Positions 1-5,644 of a DNA stretch of 5,897 nucleotides are shown here, in pieces. The stretch's first letter is position 1, and each line of letters starts with the position of its first letter. The notes below the pieces were generated by a model, which was not told the origin of the DNA, ran no database searches, and saw nothing but the letters and a program-made list of their open reading frames with translations. Source of the DNA: a bacterium (GTDB lineage: Bacteria; Zixibacteria; MSB-5A5; GN15; FEB-12); the NCBI GenBank assembly GCA_030619425.1, contig JAUXBJ010000142.1:1-5897 (forward strand). Direction: 5' to 3'. A program made the position numbers and the translations under genes.

Positions 1-344
1 AGAAAACGTTGGCGCGTTTGCTCATGGTTGAGGCGACTCAGGTCCAACTGTTGCTCGGCGGAAACGATATCACCTTTGACTTTCTTCAGTTTGTGGCTGA
101 GGCGATCAATCACTTTTCGGTTTGAAGCGATTTTCTGATCATATTCGGAAATGCCTCCCAGGACTCCCAACTCCTCGGCCTTGAGAGAGTCAAGCCGGTT
201 TTGTCCCTGCTCAACTTCGCGTTGGATCTGTTCGAGTTCCTTCTTTTGGTTAAGGATCTTCTCCTTCTGCCCCTGCGCCTGCGTTATCGTAAACAAGATC
301 AGGGTTACAGTAACTATCAGAGTTGTTAGACTTCGTTGGATCAT
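1..344 (-). CDS. EnvC-type murein hydrolase activator, N-terminal part (3' end outside window)
   Basis: About 114 residues are visible before the window ends. The protein starts with a typical Sec signal peptide: MIQRS, then a hydrophobic stretch of roughly residues 6-20, then an Ala-rich end near TQAQG. After it comes a long, charged, Lys/Glu/Gln-rich region with heptad-like spacing (for example KEKILNQKKELEQIQREVEQ), which reads as a periplasmic coiled coil. In EnvC-family proteins this coiled coil docks on FtsX, and a C-terminal degenerate LytM/M23 domain activates amidases; that domain would lie beyond base 1 and cannot be seen. The ATG at 344 lies 4 bases after the ftsX stop, so the genes are probably translationally coupled. 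The call rests on signal peptide plus coiled coil plus position directly after ftsEX. Another secreted coiled-coil protein, or an active M23 peptidase, remains possible. Confidence 0.75.
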   Translation of the reverse strand, partial: MIQRSLTTLIVTVTLILFTITQAQGQKEKILNQKKELEQIQREVEQGQNRLDSLKAEELGVLGGISEYDQKIASNRKVIDRLSHKLKKVKGDIVSAEQQLDLSRLNHEQTRQRF

Positions 345-348
345 GCGC

Positions 349-1215
349 CTACTTCAGCATTTTCCTGATACCGAGATACCCACTGATAAGTCCGATAACG
401 GCAACCGCCGCAATAAACAGGGCTATCTCGTTGGGTTCCGGCAGCACCGGTTCGAACCTGGCGAATGAGATGCGTGATCGTACCCAGAGAATAGCTGCCC
501 ACCCGGCGGCGCCGGAAAGTCCGCTGATAAGCAAACCCTCCATTAGAAAGGGGGCGGCCAGGAACAGCTTGCCGGCGCCGAGGATCTGCATCTGATAGAA
601 TCCGACAGCGCGGGTTTGGGTCATCAGGCGAATATTGTTGGCGGAGCCGATCAGAGCCGCCAGCAGAATGAGACCGCCGAGGATCATGCCCAGACTCAGG
701 ATGATAGCTCGGGTCTCTTCTGCTTTGGAAAGCCACCTTCGACCGTAGAAGACCTGGTCGACGTTCTCGAATCGAGACACTCTGCCCTCAATGGCCGTCA
801 CCGCCACCGTAGTCAGACTGTGTTCCTCGAAAGTCAGAAGGTACGATGCCGGCAGCGGGTTGGCGCTGTCATAACCGGCCAGAAGATCGGTGCCGACCAG
901 TTCGGCAAGCCGTTCGCGGGCGTCGGCGGCGGAAACAAATTCGACCGTGCGAACGCCCTCGATGACCTTCAGGGAATCATGCAAAGCCAGTGCCGCCGAT
1001 TCCGCGGTGGCAGGCTTAAGGAATAACTCCATCTCCAAATCGGACAAAAGGCGTGAATAGAATCTCTCGGATGTCCCGGCCGCGATCCAGAACAGATCGA
1101 AAAGCAGAAACAGCAGGGTCAGCGACATCAGTGAACTGATCGTTGTACCCGGGTGACCGACCAGGTTGCGAAAAAGTTCCTTGACTGTGTGCCAAAGCAA
1201 TCTCACAACAGACAC
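349..1215 (-). CDS. ftsX: Cell division protein FtsX (ABC-transporter-like permease subunit)
   Basis: FtsX is the membrane half of the FtsEX complex and passes ATP-driven conformational change to periplasmic peptidoglycan hydrolase regulators. The 288 residues show the family layout: a short cytoplasmic N-terminus, TM1 at about 25-47, an extracytoplasmic domain at about 48-167, then TM2 (169-191), TM3 (about 216-247) and TM4 (263-284). The extracytoplasmic domain has the family-like segment VEFVSAADARERLAEL followed by NPLPAS (119-124). The region around QILGAGKLFLAAPFLMEG (209-226) matches the usual FtsX loop before TM3. The length is close to short FtsX proteins (about 300 residues). The given start is GTG at 1215, overlapping ftsE by 13 bases. 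A second GTG at 1206 forms a GTGA overlap with the ftsE stop, has a GGTG purine motif about 7 bases upstream, and may be the true start, removing three residues. The EnvC-like gene follows immediately. Confidence 0.9.
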   Translation of the reverse strand: MSVVRLLWHTVKELFRNLVGHPGTTISSLMSLTLLFLLFDLFWIAAGTSERFYSRLLSDLEMELFLKPATAESAALALHDSLKVIEGVRTVEFVSAADARERLAELVGTDLLAGYDSANPLPASYLLTFEEHSLTTVAVTAIEGRVSRFENVDQVFYGRRWLSKAEETRAIILSLGMILGGLILLAALIGSANNIRLMTQTRAVGFYQMQILGAGKLFLAAPFLMEGLLISGLSGAAGWAAILWVRSRISFARFEPVLPEPNEIALFIAAVAVIGLISGYLGIRKMLK

Positions 1216-1907
1216 CCGTTTTCGATTCTCAGATAATCGCTTTGCGGCAACCGGCCGGTTTCGGCCTGCGAGGTGAGGATTATCATTGACCGGCCCGACA
1301 GCGACACCCGCACCAGGTACTCGAATACGCGCTTGTAAGTATCCGGGTCCAGACCGGCCGACGGCTCATCGATTATCATAAGCGGTTGGTTGGCGATGGA
1401 TGCGCGGGCGAACTGAGCCAGGGTATACTCGACCCTGGTCAGGTGGCGCGGGTACACCGAGGCCTGTTTCAGCAGCTTGAACTCGACGAGCATTTTCATC
1501 AACCGTTCGTGGCGCACCCGACGACGCTCGGAAGCCAGCACCAGGGGGAACATCACGTTTTCCGCAACTGTCAGCCTTGGGACGAGGTCAAAAACACCGC
1601 CGACACCGCCGATGCGGCGACGAATCCTCTTCAGCAGCCGCCGTGGCCTCGGCCTCAGACAGTGGCCGAACAACTCCACCGATCCGCTGTCGGGAAACCT
1701 AAGTCCCAGGATCATCTCAACCAGGGTCGTCTTGCCGGAGCCGGCCGCTCCTGATATAACTACCGACCGCCCCGCCGTCAGTTTCAGATTGACATCCTCG
1801 AAGATCGGCTCACCGCGATCGGAAGTCATATAGACATTGTTGCACTCGACGATTGACTCAGTAGACATAACGGTTGACCACGGAGGTTCCTCAACTTGGT
1901 TTGACAT
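1203..1907 (-). CDS. ftsE: Atypical FtsE-like ABC ATPase with degenerate Q-loop, signature and H-loop
   Basis: FtsE is the cytoplasmic ATPase partner of FtsX. The 234 residues align along their length with ABC ATPases. Walker A is intact (GAAGSGKT, 53-60), and so are Walker B with its catalytic Glu (LMIIDEP, 176-182; E181) and the D-loop (SAGLD). Three other motifs are changed. The Q-loop, normally IGxIFQD, reads IGGVGGVFD with Gly104 in the Gln position. The LSGGE signature reads LTRVE (156-160). The switch His of the usual THD is replaced in LTSQ (Ser213). The frame is unbroken and flanking segments align, so sequencing error is unlikely. Function as FtsE is inferred mainly from ftsX and the EnvC-like gene downstream. 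The ATG at 1907 has a GC-rich palindrome where a ribosome site would lie. The in-frame ATG at 1868 would give 221 residues, close to the 222 of E. coli FtsE, but also lacks a clear ribosome site. Confidence 0.85.
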   Translation of the reverse strand: MSNQVEEPPWSTVMSTESIVECNNVYMTSDRGEPIFEDVNLKLTAGRSVVISGAAGSGKTTLVEMILGLRFPDSGSVELFGHCLRPRPRRLLKRIRRRIGGVGGVFDLVPRLTVAENVMFPLVLASERRRVRHERLMKMLVEFKLLKQASVYPRHLTRVEYTLAQFARASIANQPLMIIDEPSAGLDPDTYKRVFEYLVRVSLSGRSMIILTSQAETGRLPQSDYLRIENGCLL

Positions 1908-1935
1908 TGCCGGCCGGCCGCACTACTTTCACGGG

Positions 1936-1972
1936 CAATTAACATTCGGTAATCTTTACCGAACTAAAATTG
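1936..1972. promoter_or_regulatory. Operator-like dyad in the divergent ftsE / Asp-box gene promoter region
   Basis: A perfect inverted repeat with 8-base arms, TTCGGTAA (1945-1952) and TTACCGAA (1956-1963), is centred on base 1954. A second pair of arms, CAATT (1936-1940) and AATTG (1968-1972), is symmetric about exactly the same centre. In all 13 of 18 positions pair. The dyad lies in the 75 bp between two divergently transcribed genes, so it cannot be the terminator of either. Its size and two-turn spacing suit a dimeric transcription factor. The regulator is unknown and no regulator gene lies in the window. Confidence 0.5.
1965..1972 (+). promoter_or_regulatory. Possible -10 / -7 element for the Asp-box gene
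   Basis: TAAAAT at 1965-1970 differs from the sigma-70 consensus TATAAT at one base. Read as TAAAATTG it also matches the Bacteroidota -7 element (TAnnTTTG) at all but one defined position. I see no convincing -35 at normal spacing. The element overlaps the right outer arm of the dyad, so protein binding there would block it. A start site just downstream would leave a very short leader before ATG 1983, or slightly more before ATG 1992. Confidence 0.25.
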
Positions 1973-1982
1973 TAAAAAGGCA

Positions 1983-2945
1983 ATGGACAAAATGACAACT
2001 AAAAATCACATGATGAGAACTCTCATAATAGCGCTGGCCACGCTGACCATCAGCAGCCAGGCTTGGGGCCAGGAGTGGCAGGCTCTGAACTTTCCCGATC
2101 GGGCCAACATCACCGGGGTATGTTTCGTACATCCCGATACCGGTTTTGTTGTTACCAATAGCGGTGGGATGGGACGCACGGTCGACGGCGGTCAAACCTG
2201 GCGTCTGTTCCAGGTAACCAGAGGGACCGCCCTCGATGATGTGTCCTTTGTCAGCGGCAACCTTGGTTTCGTCTGTGGCGCCGCCGGATCGCTCTACCGG
2301 ACAGTCGACGGCGGCCTCAACTGGGATAACAAATGCTTGAAGGACACTATTCCGTGGTTGTTCGCTGTGGAGATGCTCGATGCCAAAACTATAGTTGTTG
2401 CCGGCGCGACGCGGGCGGATGAAAAACCCTTTGAGGGGCTTCTGCTGCGTTCATCCGACGGCGGCAAGAGCTTCACTGAACTGCCGGGAGTCGGGATCGG
2501 CTACAAGGAGTTCTTCTTTCGCCCTGGAGGCCCACTGTACTTGTTAGCCACCGGCAAACTAGCTACATCCGACGATCTCGGCGCCAGTTGGAAATCTAAT
2601 CTGATAGGCTTACCCAAGCCGGGCAGGGCGCTGTCGTTCTCCGGCAAAACCGGGGTGATGGCCGGGCCCAGAGGCATGATTGCCTTCAGTTCCGACAACG
2701 GCCGCACCTGGCGCTCCAACGATCAAGATGAAGACAAGATTTTTGTCGCTGTCGAGATGATAGATGACAAAGTCGGATATATCGGCGGTCATCCCGAAGT
2801 TTTTCTCAAAACCGAGGATGGTGGGCGCACCTGGACAGACGAGGCTCCAAAGAGAAAATTCACGGTGCTCGATTTTTGTCTGATAGCAGATCGACTCTAC
2901 GCCGTCGGCACGGGCGGTGCGATAGCTGTCAAGAAAGTGCGGTAG
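1983..2945 (+). CDS. Secreted Asp-box / YCF48-like beta-propeller protein
   Basis: The 320-residue product has an N-terminal signal peptide: basic start, hydrophobic core at about 13-25, and probable cleavage after AWG (27-29). The mature part carries six Asp-boxes of the S/T-x-D-x-G-x-T/S-W/F type, beginning at residues 66, 107, 157, 196, 236 and 277. Their spacing is about 39-50 residues, as expected for blades of a beta-propeller. This pattern is shared by BNR repeats and by YCF48/HCF136-like proteins. YCF48 itself helps assemble photosystem II, but nothing here suggests photosynthesis, and similar proteins in heterotrophs are of unknown role. There is no C-terminal sorting domain or membrane anchor; the protein ends in AVKKVR. 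Three in-frame ATGs (1983, 1992, 2010/2013) all leave a usable signal peptide. AAGG sits only 2 bases before 1983 but 11 before 1992, so 1992 may be the true start. The gene is divergent from ftsE. Confidence 0.85.
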   Translation: MDKMTTKNHMMRTLIIALATLTISSQAWGQEWQALNFPDRANITGVCFVHPDTGFVVTNSGGMGRTVDGGQTWRLFQVTRGTALDDVSFVSGNLGFVCGAAGSLYRTVDGGLNWDNKCLKDTIPWLFAVEMLDAKTIVVAGATRADEKPFEGLLLRSSDGGKSFTELPGVGIGYKEFFFRPGGPLYLLATGKLATSDDLGASWKSNLIGLPKPGRALSFSGKTGVMAGPRGMIAFSSDNGRTWRSNDQDEDKIFVAVEMIDDKVGYIGGHPEVFLKTEDGGRTWTDEAPKRKFTVLDFCLIADRLYAVGTGGAIAVKKVR

Positions 2946-2953
2946 GTATCTCC

Positions 2954-3009
2954 GGTGGCCCGCAGCTTGCTATGGGATGTTCTGGCTCCACCATGAATGG
3001 TGGGCCACC
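2954..3009. repeat. Nested inverted repeat just downstream of the Asp-box gene
   Basis: Outer arms GGTGGCCC (2954-2961) and GGGCCACC (3002-3009) are perfect complements. Inside lies a second perfect hairpin, CCACCAT (2988-2994) and ATGGTGG (2997-3003), which shares bases with the right outer arm, so the two structures would compete. It begins 8 bases after the stop codon and could protect or define the mRNA 3' end. It has no T-run, so it is not a standard intrinsic terminator. Confidence 0.6.
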
Positions 3010-3034
3010 TATCAAGACTCAGCAGGATAAAAAG

Positions 3035-3110
3035 CCCGTCATGCCGGACTTGATCCGGCATCCAGTTCTGTATTCGAAGACTGGATACTGGCTTCTGCCA
3101 ATTTGACCAG
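3035..3110. repeat. REP-like palindromic element
   Basis: An 8-base stem, ATGCCGGA (3041-3048) and TCCGGCAT (3054-3061) around the loop CTTGA, is directly followed by a second arm pair, CCAGT (3062-3066) and ACTGG (3080-3084). The segment then continues as TACTGGCTTCTGCCA. The order 'GTCATGCCGGA..TCCGGCATCCAG...CTGGATAC.GGC' resembles dispersed palindromic elements I associate with intergenic regions of many bacteria. That likeness is from memory and was not searched. The right half (3081-3110) recurs in diverged form at 3307-3336. Confidence 0.55.
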
Positions 3111-3220
3111 ATGCGAAGAGCGGCATGTTACACCAATCAACTCATACGGATTCGCCCGATCTGCCGCAACTATCCATTTGTGCGTGGTGAATATCCTCGC
3201 GCGCCGCGTGGATACAGGGA

Positions 3221-3236
3221 CAGACGAGGACGTCTG
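3221..3236. repeat. Small hairpin in the convergent spacer
   Basis: CAGACG (3221-3226) and CGTCTG (3231-3236) form a perfect 6-bp stem with loop AGGA. Flanking GG (3218-3219) and CC (3237-3238) can extend it past a one-base bulge. No T-run follows on either strand. Confidence 0.45.
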
Positions 3237-3254
3237 CCGCCCACATAAATCTGA

Positions 3255-3300
3255 TGACATACGGATGTCAGGATCACAATCCGCCGCGGCGGACTGACCT
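3255..3300. repeat. Two adjacent inverted repeats in the convergent spacer
   Basis: The first is TGACAT (3255-3260) with ATGTCA (3265-3270), loop ACGG. The second centres on the self-complementary TCCGCCGCGGCGGA (3280-3293). Its flanks AGG-A-TCA (3270-3276) and TGACCT (3295-3300) can pair with a bulge, giving a long imperfect hairpin. The tight packing suggests a mosaic of repeat units rather than chance. Confidence 0.45.
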
Positions 3301-3303
3301 ACA

Positions 3304-3336
3304 ATGCTGAGTACCGGCTTTCGCCAGCATGAGCAG
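3304..3336. repeat. Diverged second copy of the REP-like right half, with its own dyad
   Basis: Bases 3307-3336 align without gaps to 3081-3110, sharing 21 of 30 positions, including the cores TAC-GGCTT and GCCA. This copy also has a symmetric pair ATGCTG (3304-3309) and CAGCAT (3325-3330). The two copies are 226 bp apart in the same orientation. Confidence 0.4.
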
Positions 3337-3345
3337 TTCTCGTAG

Positions 3346-3368
3346 GGCAGCATCCCCGCGATGCTGCC
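3346..3368. repeat. Strong 9-bp hairpin downstream of rho
   Basis: GGCAGCATC (3346-3354) and GATGCTGCC (3360-3368) are perfect complements around loop CCCGC. On the rho transcript this stem would form about 33 bases after the stop codon. A second short stem, CGCGC and GCGCG around CAA, sits beside it at 3371-3383. Neither is followed by a T-run on the minus strand. Plausible roles are 3' end protection of rho mRNA or part of the neighbouring repeat mosaic. Confidence 0.55.
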
Positions 3369-3383
3369 ACCGCGCCAAGCGCG

Positions 3384-3401
3384 AAAAACAGGCTTGCCCG
3401 T
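3384..3401 (-). terminator. rho: Weak candidate intrinsic terminator for rho
   Basis: On the minus strand, ACGGG and CCTGT pair around loop CAAG with one G-U wobble, directly followed by T residues (the plus-strand A-run 3384-3388). The stem starts in the last base of the rho stop codon and is only 5 bp long, so it would be weak. The stronger 3346-3368 hairpin downstream lacks a T-run. Confidence 0.3.
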
Positions 3402-4648
3402 CAGTCTTTCATGGAGGCCAGGAACCGCTCGTTGTTCTTGGTTTTCTTGAGTCGATCCAGCAGGAATCCCATCGCCTCAATCGGATTCATCTCCGCCAGG
3501 AACTTGCGCAGAATCCAGATCTTGGTGAGCACGTCATCCTCCATGAGCAACTCTTCCTTACGCGTCGAGGAGCGGTTGATATCCATAGCCGGGAAGATTC
3601 GCCGGTCGGAGAGGCGTCGATCCAGTACCAGTTCCATGTTGCCGGTGCCTTTGAATTCCTCGAAGATGACTTCATCCATGCGCGAGCCGGTCTCAATGAG
3701 CGCCGTGGCGATAACCGACAGAGAACCACCTTCTTCGATATTACGAGCAGCTCCGAAGAACCGTTTGGGTTTGTGCAGAGCGTTGGAGTCGACACCACCG
3801 GAAAGAATTTTGCCGGAATGCGGTACAACTGAGTTGTGGGCGCGCGCCAGGCGGGTGAGCGAATCGAGCAGGATGACGACATCGTGGCCATGTTCCGTCA
3901 GGCGTTTGGATTTTTCCAGTACCATGTTGGCGACCTGCACATGTCGTTCGGCCGGTTCGTCAAAGGTCGAGGAGATAACCTCGCCTCTAACCGAGCGCTT
4001 CATGTCGGTCACTTCCTCGGGGCGCTCATCAATCAACAACACGATCAGTTTGACCTCGGGATGGTTAGTCGTAATCGCCTGAGCTATTCGTTGCAGGATA
4101 ATGGTCTTGCCGGCTTTGGGTGGAGAGGTGATGAGGGCGCGCTGACCTTTGCCGATTGGGCACATAAGGTCGATAATGCGTGTGGTTACTCGGTCCGAAC
4201 CCGTCTCCAGCTTGAACGGCTCATCGGGATAGAGTGGCGTCAGATTATCGAACAGAATCTTGTGTTTGGATTTCTCCGGATCGTTGAAGTTGACTGACTC
4301 GATTTTCAACAGAGCAAAGTACCGCTCGTTATCCTTGGGCGGTCTGACCTGACCGGCCACAATGTCGCCGGTGCGCATGTCGAAGCGCTTGATCTGCGAT
4401 GGCGATACATAGATGTCGTCCTGCCCCGGCAGATAGTTGTAATCGGGGGAACGAAGGAAACCGTAGCCCTCTTCGAGAATCTCCAGAACGCCCTCGGCCA
4501 GAATGGTGCTGTCCGATGACGAGGCGTTTTCCATAATCTTGTAGATCAACTCCGATTTGCGTAATCCCGAAACACCGGGGATATCCATATCCTCAGCTAT
4601 TTTCAACAGTTCCGCGATCGTCTTGGATTTGAGATCAGGTAACTCCAT
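3401..4648 (-). CDS. rho: Transcription termination factor Rho
   Basis: Rho is a hexameric RNA-dependent ATPase/helicase that loads on untranslated RNA and dislodges RNA polymerase. At 415 residues it is close to E. coli Rho (419) and needs no insertion to align. The Rho_N helical domain covers about 5-45. The cold-shock-like RNA-binding domain covers about 50-120, with the aromatic RNP1 segment GYGFLRS (61-67). The ATPase core has P-loop PPKAGKT (176-182, K181), catalytic Glu in LIDERPEE (E211), Walker B ILLDS (D262), the Q-loop region [21 protein letters not shown] (279-299), the R-loop region [11 protein letters not shown] (330-340) and the arginine finger in [11 protein letters not shown] (R363). 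All key residues are present, so it should be active. The ATG at 4648 has AAGGA 6 bases upstream. It is the last gene of the leftward group after rsfS, 54 bp apart, which leaves room for its own promoter. Confidence 0.98.
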   Translation of the reverse strand: MELPDLKSKTIAELLKIAEDMDIPGVSGLRKSELIYKIMENASSSDSTILAEGVLEILEEGYGFLRSPDYNYLPGQDDIYVSPSQIKRFDMRTGDIVAGQVRPPKDNERYFALLKIESVNFNDPEKSKHKILFDNLTPLYPDEPFKLETGSDRVTTRIIDLMCPIGKGQRALITSPPKAGKTIILQRIAQAITTNHPEVKLIVLLIDERPEEVTDMKRSVRGEVISSTFDEPAERHVQVANMVLEKSKRLTEHGHDVVILLDSLTRLARAHNSVVPHSGKILSGGVDSNALHKPKRFFGAARNIEEGGSLSVIATALIETGSRMDEVIFEEFKGTGNMELVLDRRLSDRRIFPAMDINRSSTRKEELLMEDDVLTKIWILRKFLAEMNPIEAMGFLLDRLKKTKNNERFLASMKD

Positions 4649-4654
4649 GGTAAG

Positions 4655-4659
4655 TCCTT
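4655..4659 (-). promoter_or_regulatory. Ribosome binding site of rho
   Basis: AAGGA on the minus strand lies 6 bases before the rho ATG (4648). It is the clearest Shine-Dalgarno in the window and fixes the rho start. The other genes here have weak or no such site. Confidence 0.7.
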
Positions 4660-4702
4660 AAGCTTTGATTTTGATTTCCAATTCTGCCTTGCCTCGCCCG
4701 GT

Positions 4703-5059
4703 TCAGTCTTCGGACAACTGCTCGATCGGGGCGTCTCCCCAAAGCCGCTCGAGGGCATAGAATCGACGCGTCGGCTCAAGAAAAATATGGACGACCACAT
4801 CGATATAATCCAACAACACCCAGTTTCCCTCGGAGTATCCCTCGCGATGGTACGGTTTGTGACCGTTGTCCATAAGACCGTCTTCCACCGCCCGGGCGAT
4901 CGCCTTGACATGAATGTCGGCGCCACCCGAAGCAATGACAAAGTAGTCCGTCACCGAGGATACTGCCTTAACCTTCAGTATCTTTACGTCGAATCCCTTC
5001 TTGGCAAGGGCCAGTCGGCCCGCCAGTCGGGCTAGTGTCAATTCCGCTGATTCAGTCAA
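4703..5059 (-). CDS. rsfS: Ribosome silencing factor RsfS, TTG start
   Basis: RsfS binds ribosomal protein uL14 on the large subunit and blocks subunit joining when nutrients are scarce. The 118-residue protein has the expected length and family landmarks: TDYFVIASG (37-45), the helix with VKAIARAVEDGL (51-62), HREGYSEGNWVLLDYIDVVVHIF (71-93) and RFYALERLWGDAP (99-111). An in-frame stop lies just upstream, the first possible initiator is TTG at 5059, and the first ATG in frame (M63) would destroy the domain. Initiation at a non-ATG codon is therefore required, TTG 5059 being the simplest choice. GGAG (5075-5078) is about 15 bases upstream, which is distant, so translation may depend on coupling to the preceding gene, whose stop is 6 bases away. 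Placement next to a LytR-domain gene recurs in many bacteria. Confidence 0.95.
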   Translation of the reverse strand: MTESAELTLARLAGRLALAKKGFDVKILKVKAVSSVTDYFVIASGGADIHVKAIARAVEDGLMDNGHKPYHREGYSEGNWVLLDYIDVVVHIFLEPTRRFYALERLWGDAPIEQLSED

Positions 5060-5065
5060 GGCTGT

Positions 5066-5590
5066 TTACTTTTTCTCCGTTACAATTCTATTGAGCAGTT
5101 CCAAGGTCGGCCAGTCCTCGCCAAGAACCAGGGTTGCGGTGACCTGCCGATAGTTATTCTCAAGCGGCTTGAAAGTGATCCCGTCGGCGCTTAAACCCAG
5201 CTTCTGAGCCAACACCGTTGCCGCCGAGCGATCCTCGAGGCGAGAGAGCACAAAAGTTTCGCTGACCCGGCTGAGGTCGAAATTATCGGTGTCGACCACT
5301 TTGATCACCAGGTCCACATCGGTATAGTCGGCCAGACCATCGGCCACGCGCGCCGCCAGACCGTTGATGCCGCAGCCGTTGAGTATTTGCAGCCGCACTA
5401 CATGAGCGGGCGACTCCAGTGTTCGCGACACCCCACGGCTTACCCTGATGGACAAACTGACCACGTACACCAGGACAACTACAAACAGCACTGCAATCAG
5501 CAGCTCCAGAACTCGGGAGCGCTGCAAGCGTTGCCGCCACGATATCGCCGACGTGGGATCGGCTTTTTGGGGCCTCAGTGATTTGCGCAT
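5066..5590 (-). CDS. Single-pass membrane protein with a lone LytR C-terminal (LytR_C) domain
   Basis: The 174-residue protein has a basic cytoplasmic N-terminus (1-27), one transmembrane helix at about 28-48 and an extracytoplasmic domain at about 64-158. That domain starts VRLQILNGCGINGLAARVADGL, which is the hallmark beginning of the LytR_C family (PF13399): a beta strand ending in LNGxG, then a GLA-A-VA helix. LytR_C usually follows the LCP (LytR-CpsA-Psr) ligase domain that attaches polymers to peptidoglycan. Here no LCP domain is present, so no ligase activity is expected. A binding or scaffold role at the cell wall is inference only. The ATG at 5590 is the only ATG near the N-terminus; no Shine-Dalgarno is visible. 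rsfS follows 6 bases after its stop, strongly suggesting co-transcription. Confidence 0.85.
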   Translation of the reverse strand: MRKSLRPQKADPTSAISWRQRLQRSRVLELLIAVLFVVVLVYVVSLSIRVSRGVSRTLESPAHVVRLQILNGCGINGLAARVADGLADYTDVDLVIKVVDTDNFDLSRVSETFVLSRLEDRSAATVLAQKLGLSADGITFKPLENNYRQVTATLVLGEDWPTLELLNRIVTEKK

Positions 5591-5644
5591 TGGAATTTTG
5601 GGTTCGAGGGGAGACGATCTACAGGTCGGTCAGAGCTTTGGGCC

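Larger units (their letters stand above)
2946..3400. other. Gene-free convergent spacer rich in inverted repeats
   Basis: These 455 bases lie between the 3' ends of the Asp-box gene and rho. Small open frames cross it (for example 2876-3106, 3103-3297 and 3039-3353), but they lack ribosome sites and run through palindromes, and their translations look like read-through repeats. At least seven separate inverted repeats occur, most listed individually here. I see no tRNA, transposase fragment or recognisable small RNA. Confidence 0.7.

Noticed and set aside
616..1026. A plus-strand open frame opposite ftsX
   Set aside because: Fully antisense to ftsX, with no family resemblance and no start signals.
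1203..1907. A frameshift in ftsE as the cause of its odd signature motif
   Set aside because: Segments on both sides of the altered motifs align in the same frame to normal ABC ATPases, and Walker B follows at the correct distance.
1909..1920. GC-rich GGCCGGCC palindrome just upstream of the ftsE ATG
   Set aside because: Short and self-complementary by composition, with no loop and no consistent regulatory reading. Noted only because it occupies the place of a ribosome site.
3103..3297. Small open frame in the convergent spacer as a possible small protein
   Set aside because: Its reading passes through several palindromes and it has no ribosome site or conserved-looking segment. It appears to be translated repeat sequence.
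3411..4082. A 223-codon open frame on the plus strand opposite rho
   Set aside because: It lies wholly antisense to the highly conserved rho gene, is Ser/Arg-rich with no recognisable domain, and lacks a ribosome site. It is a codon-bias shadow.
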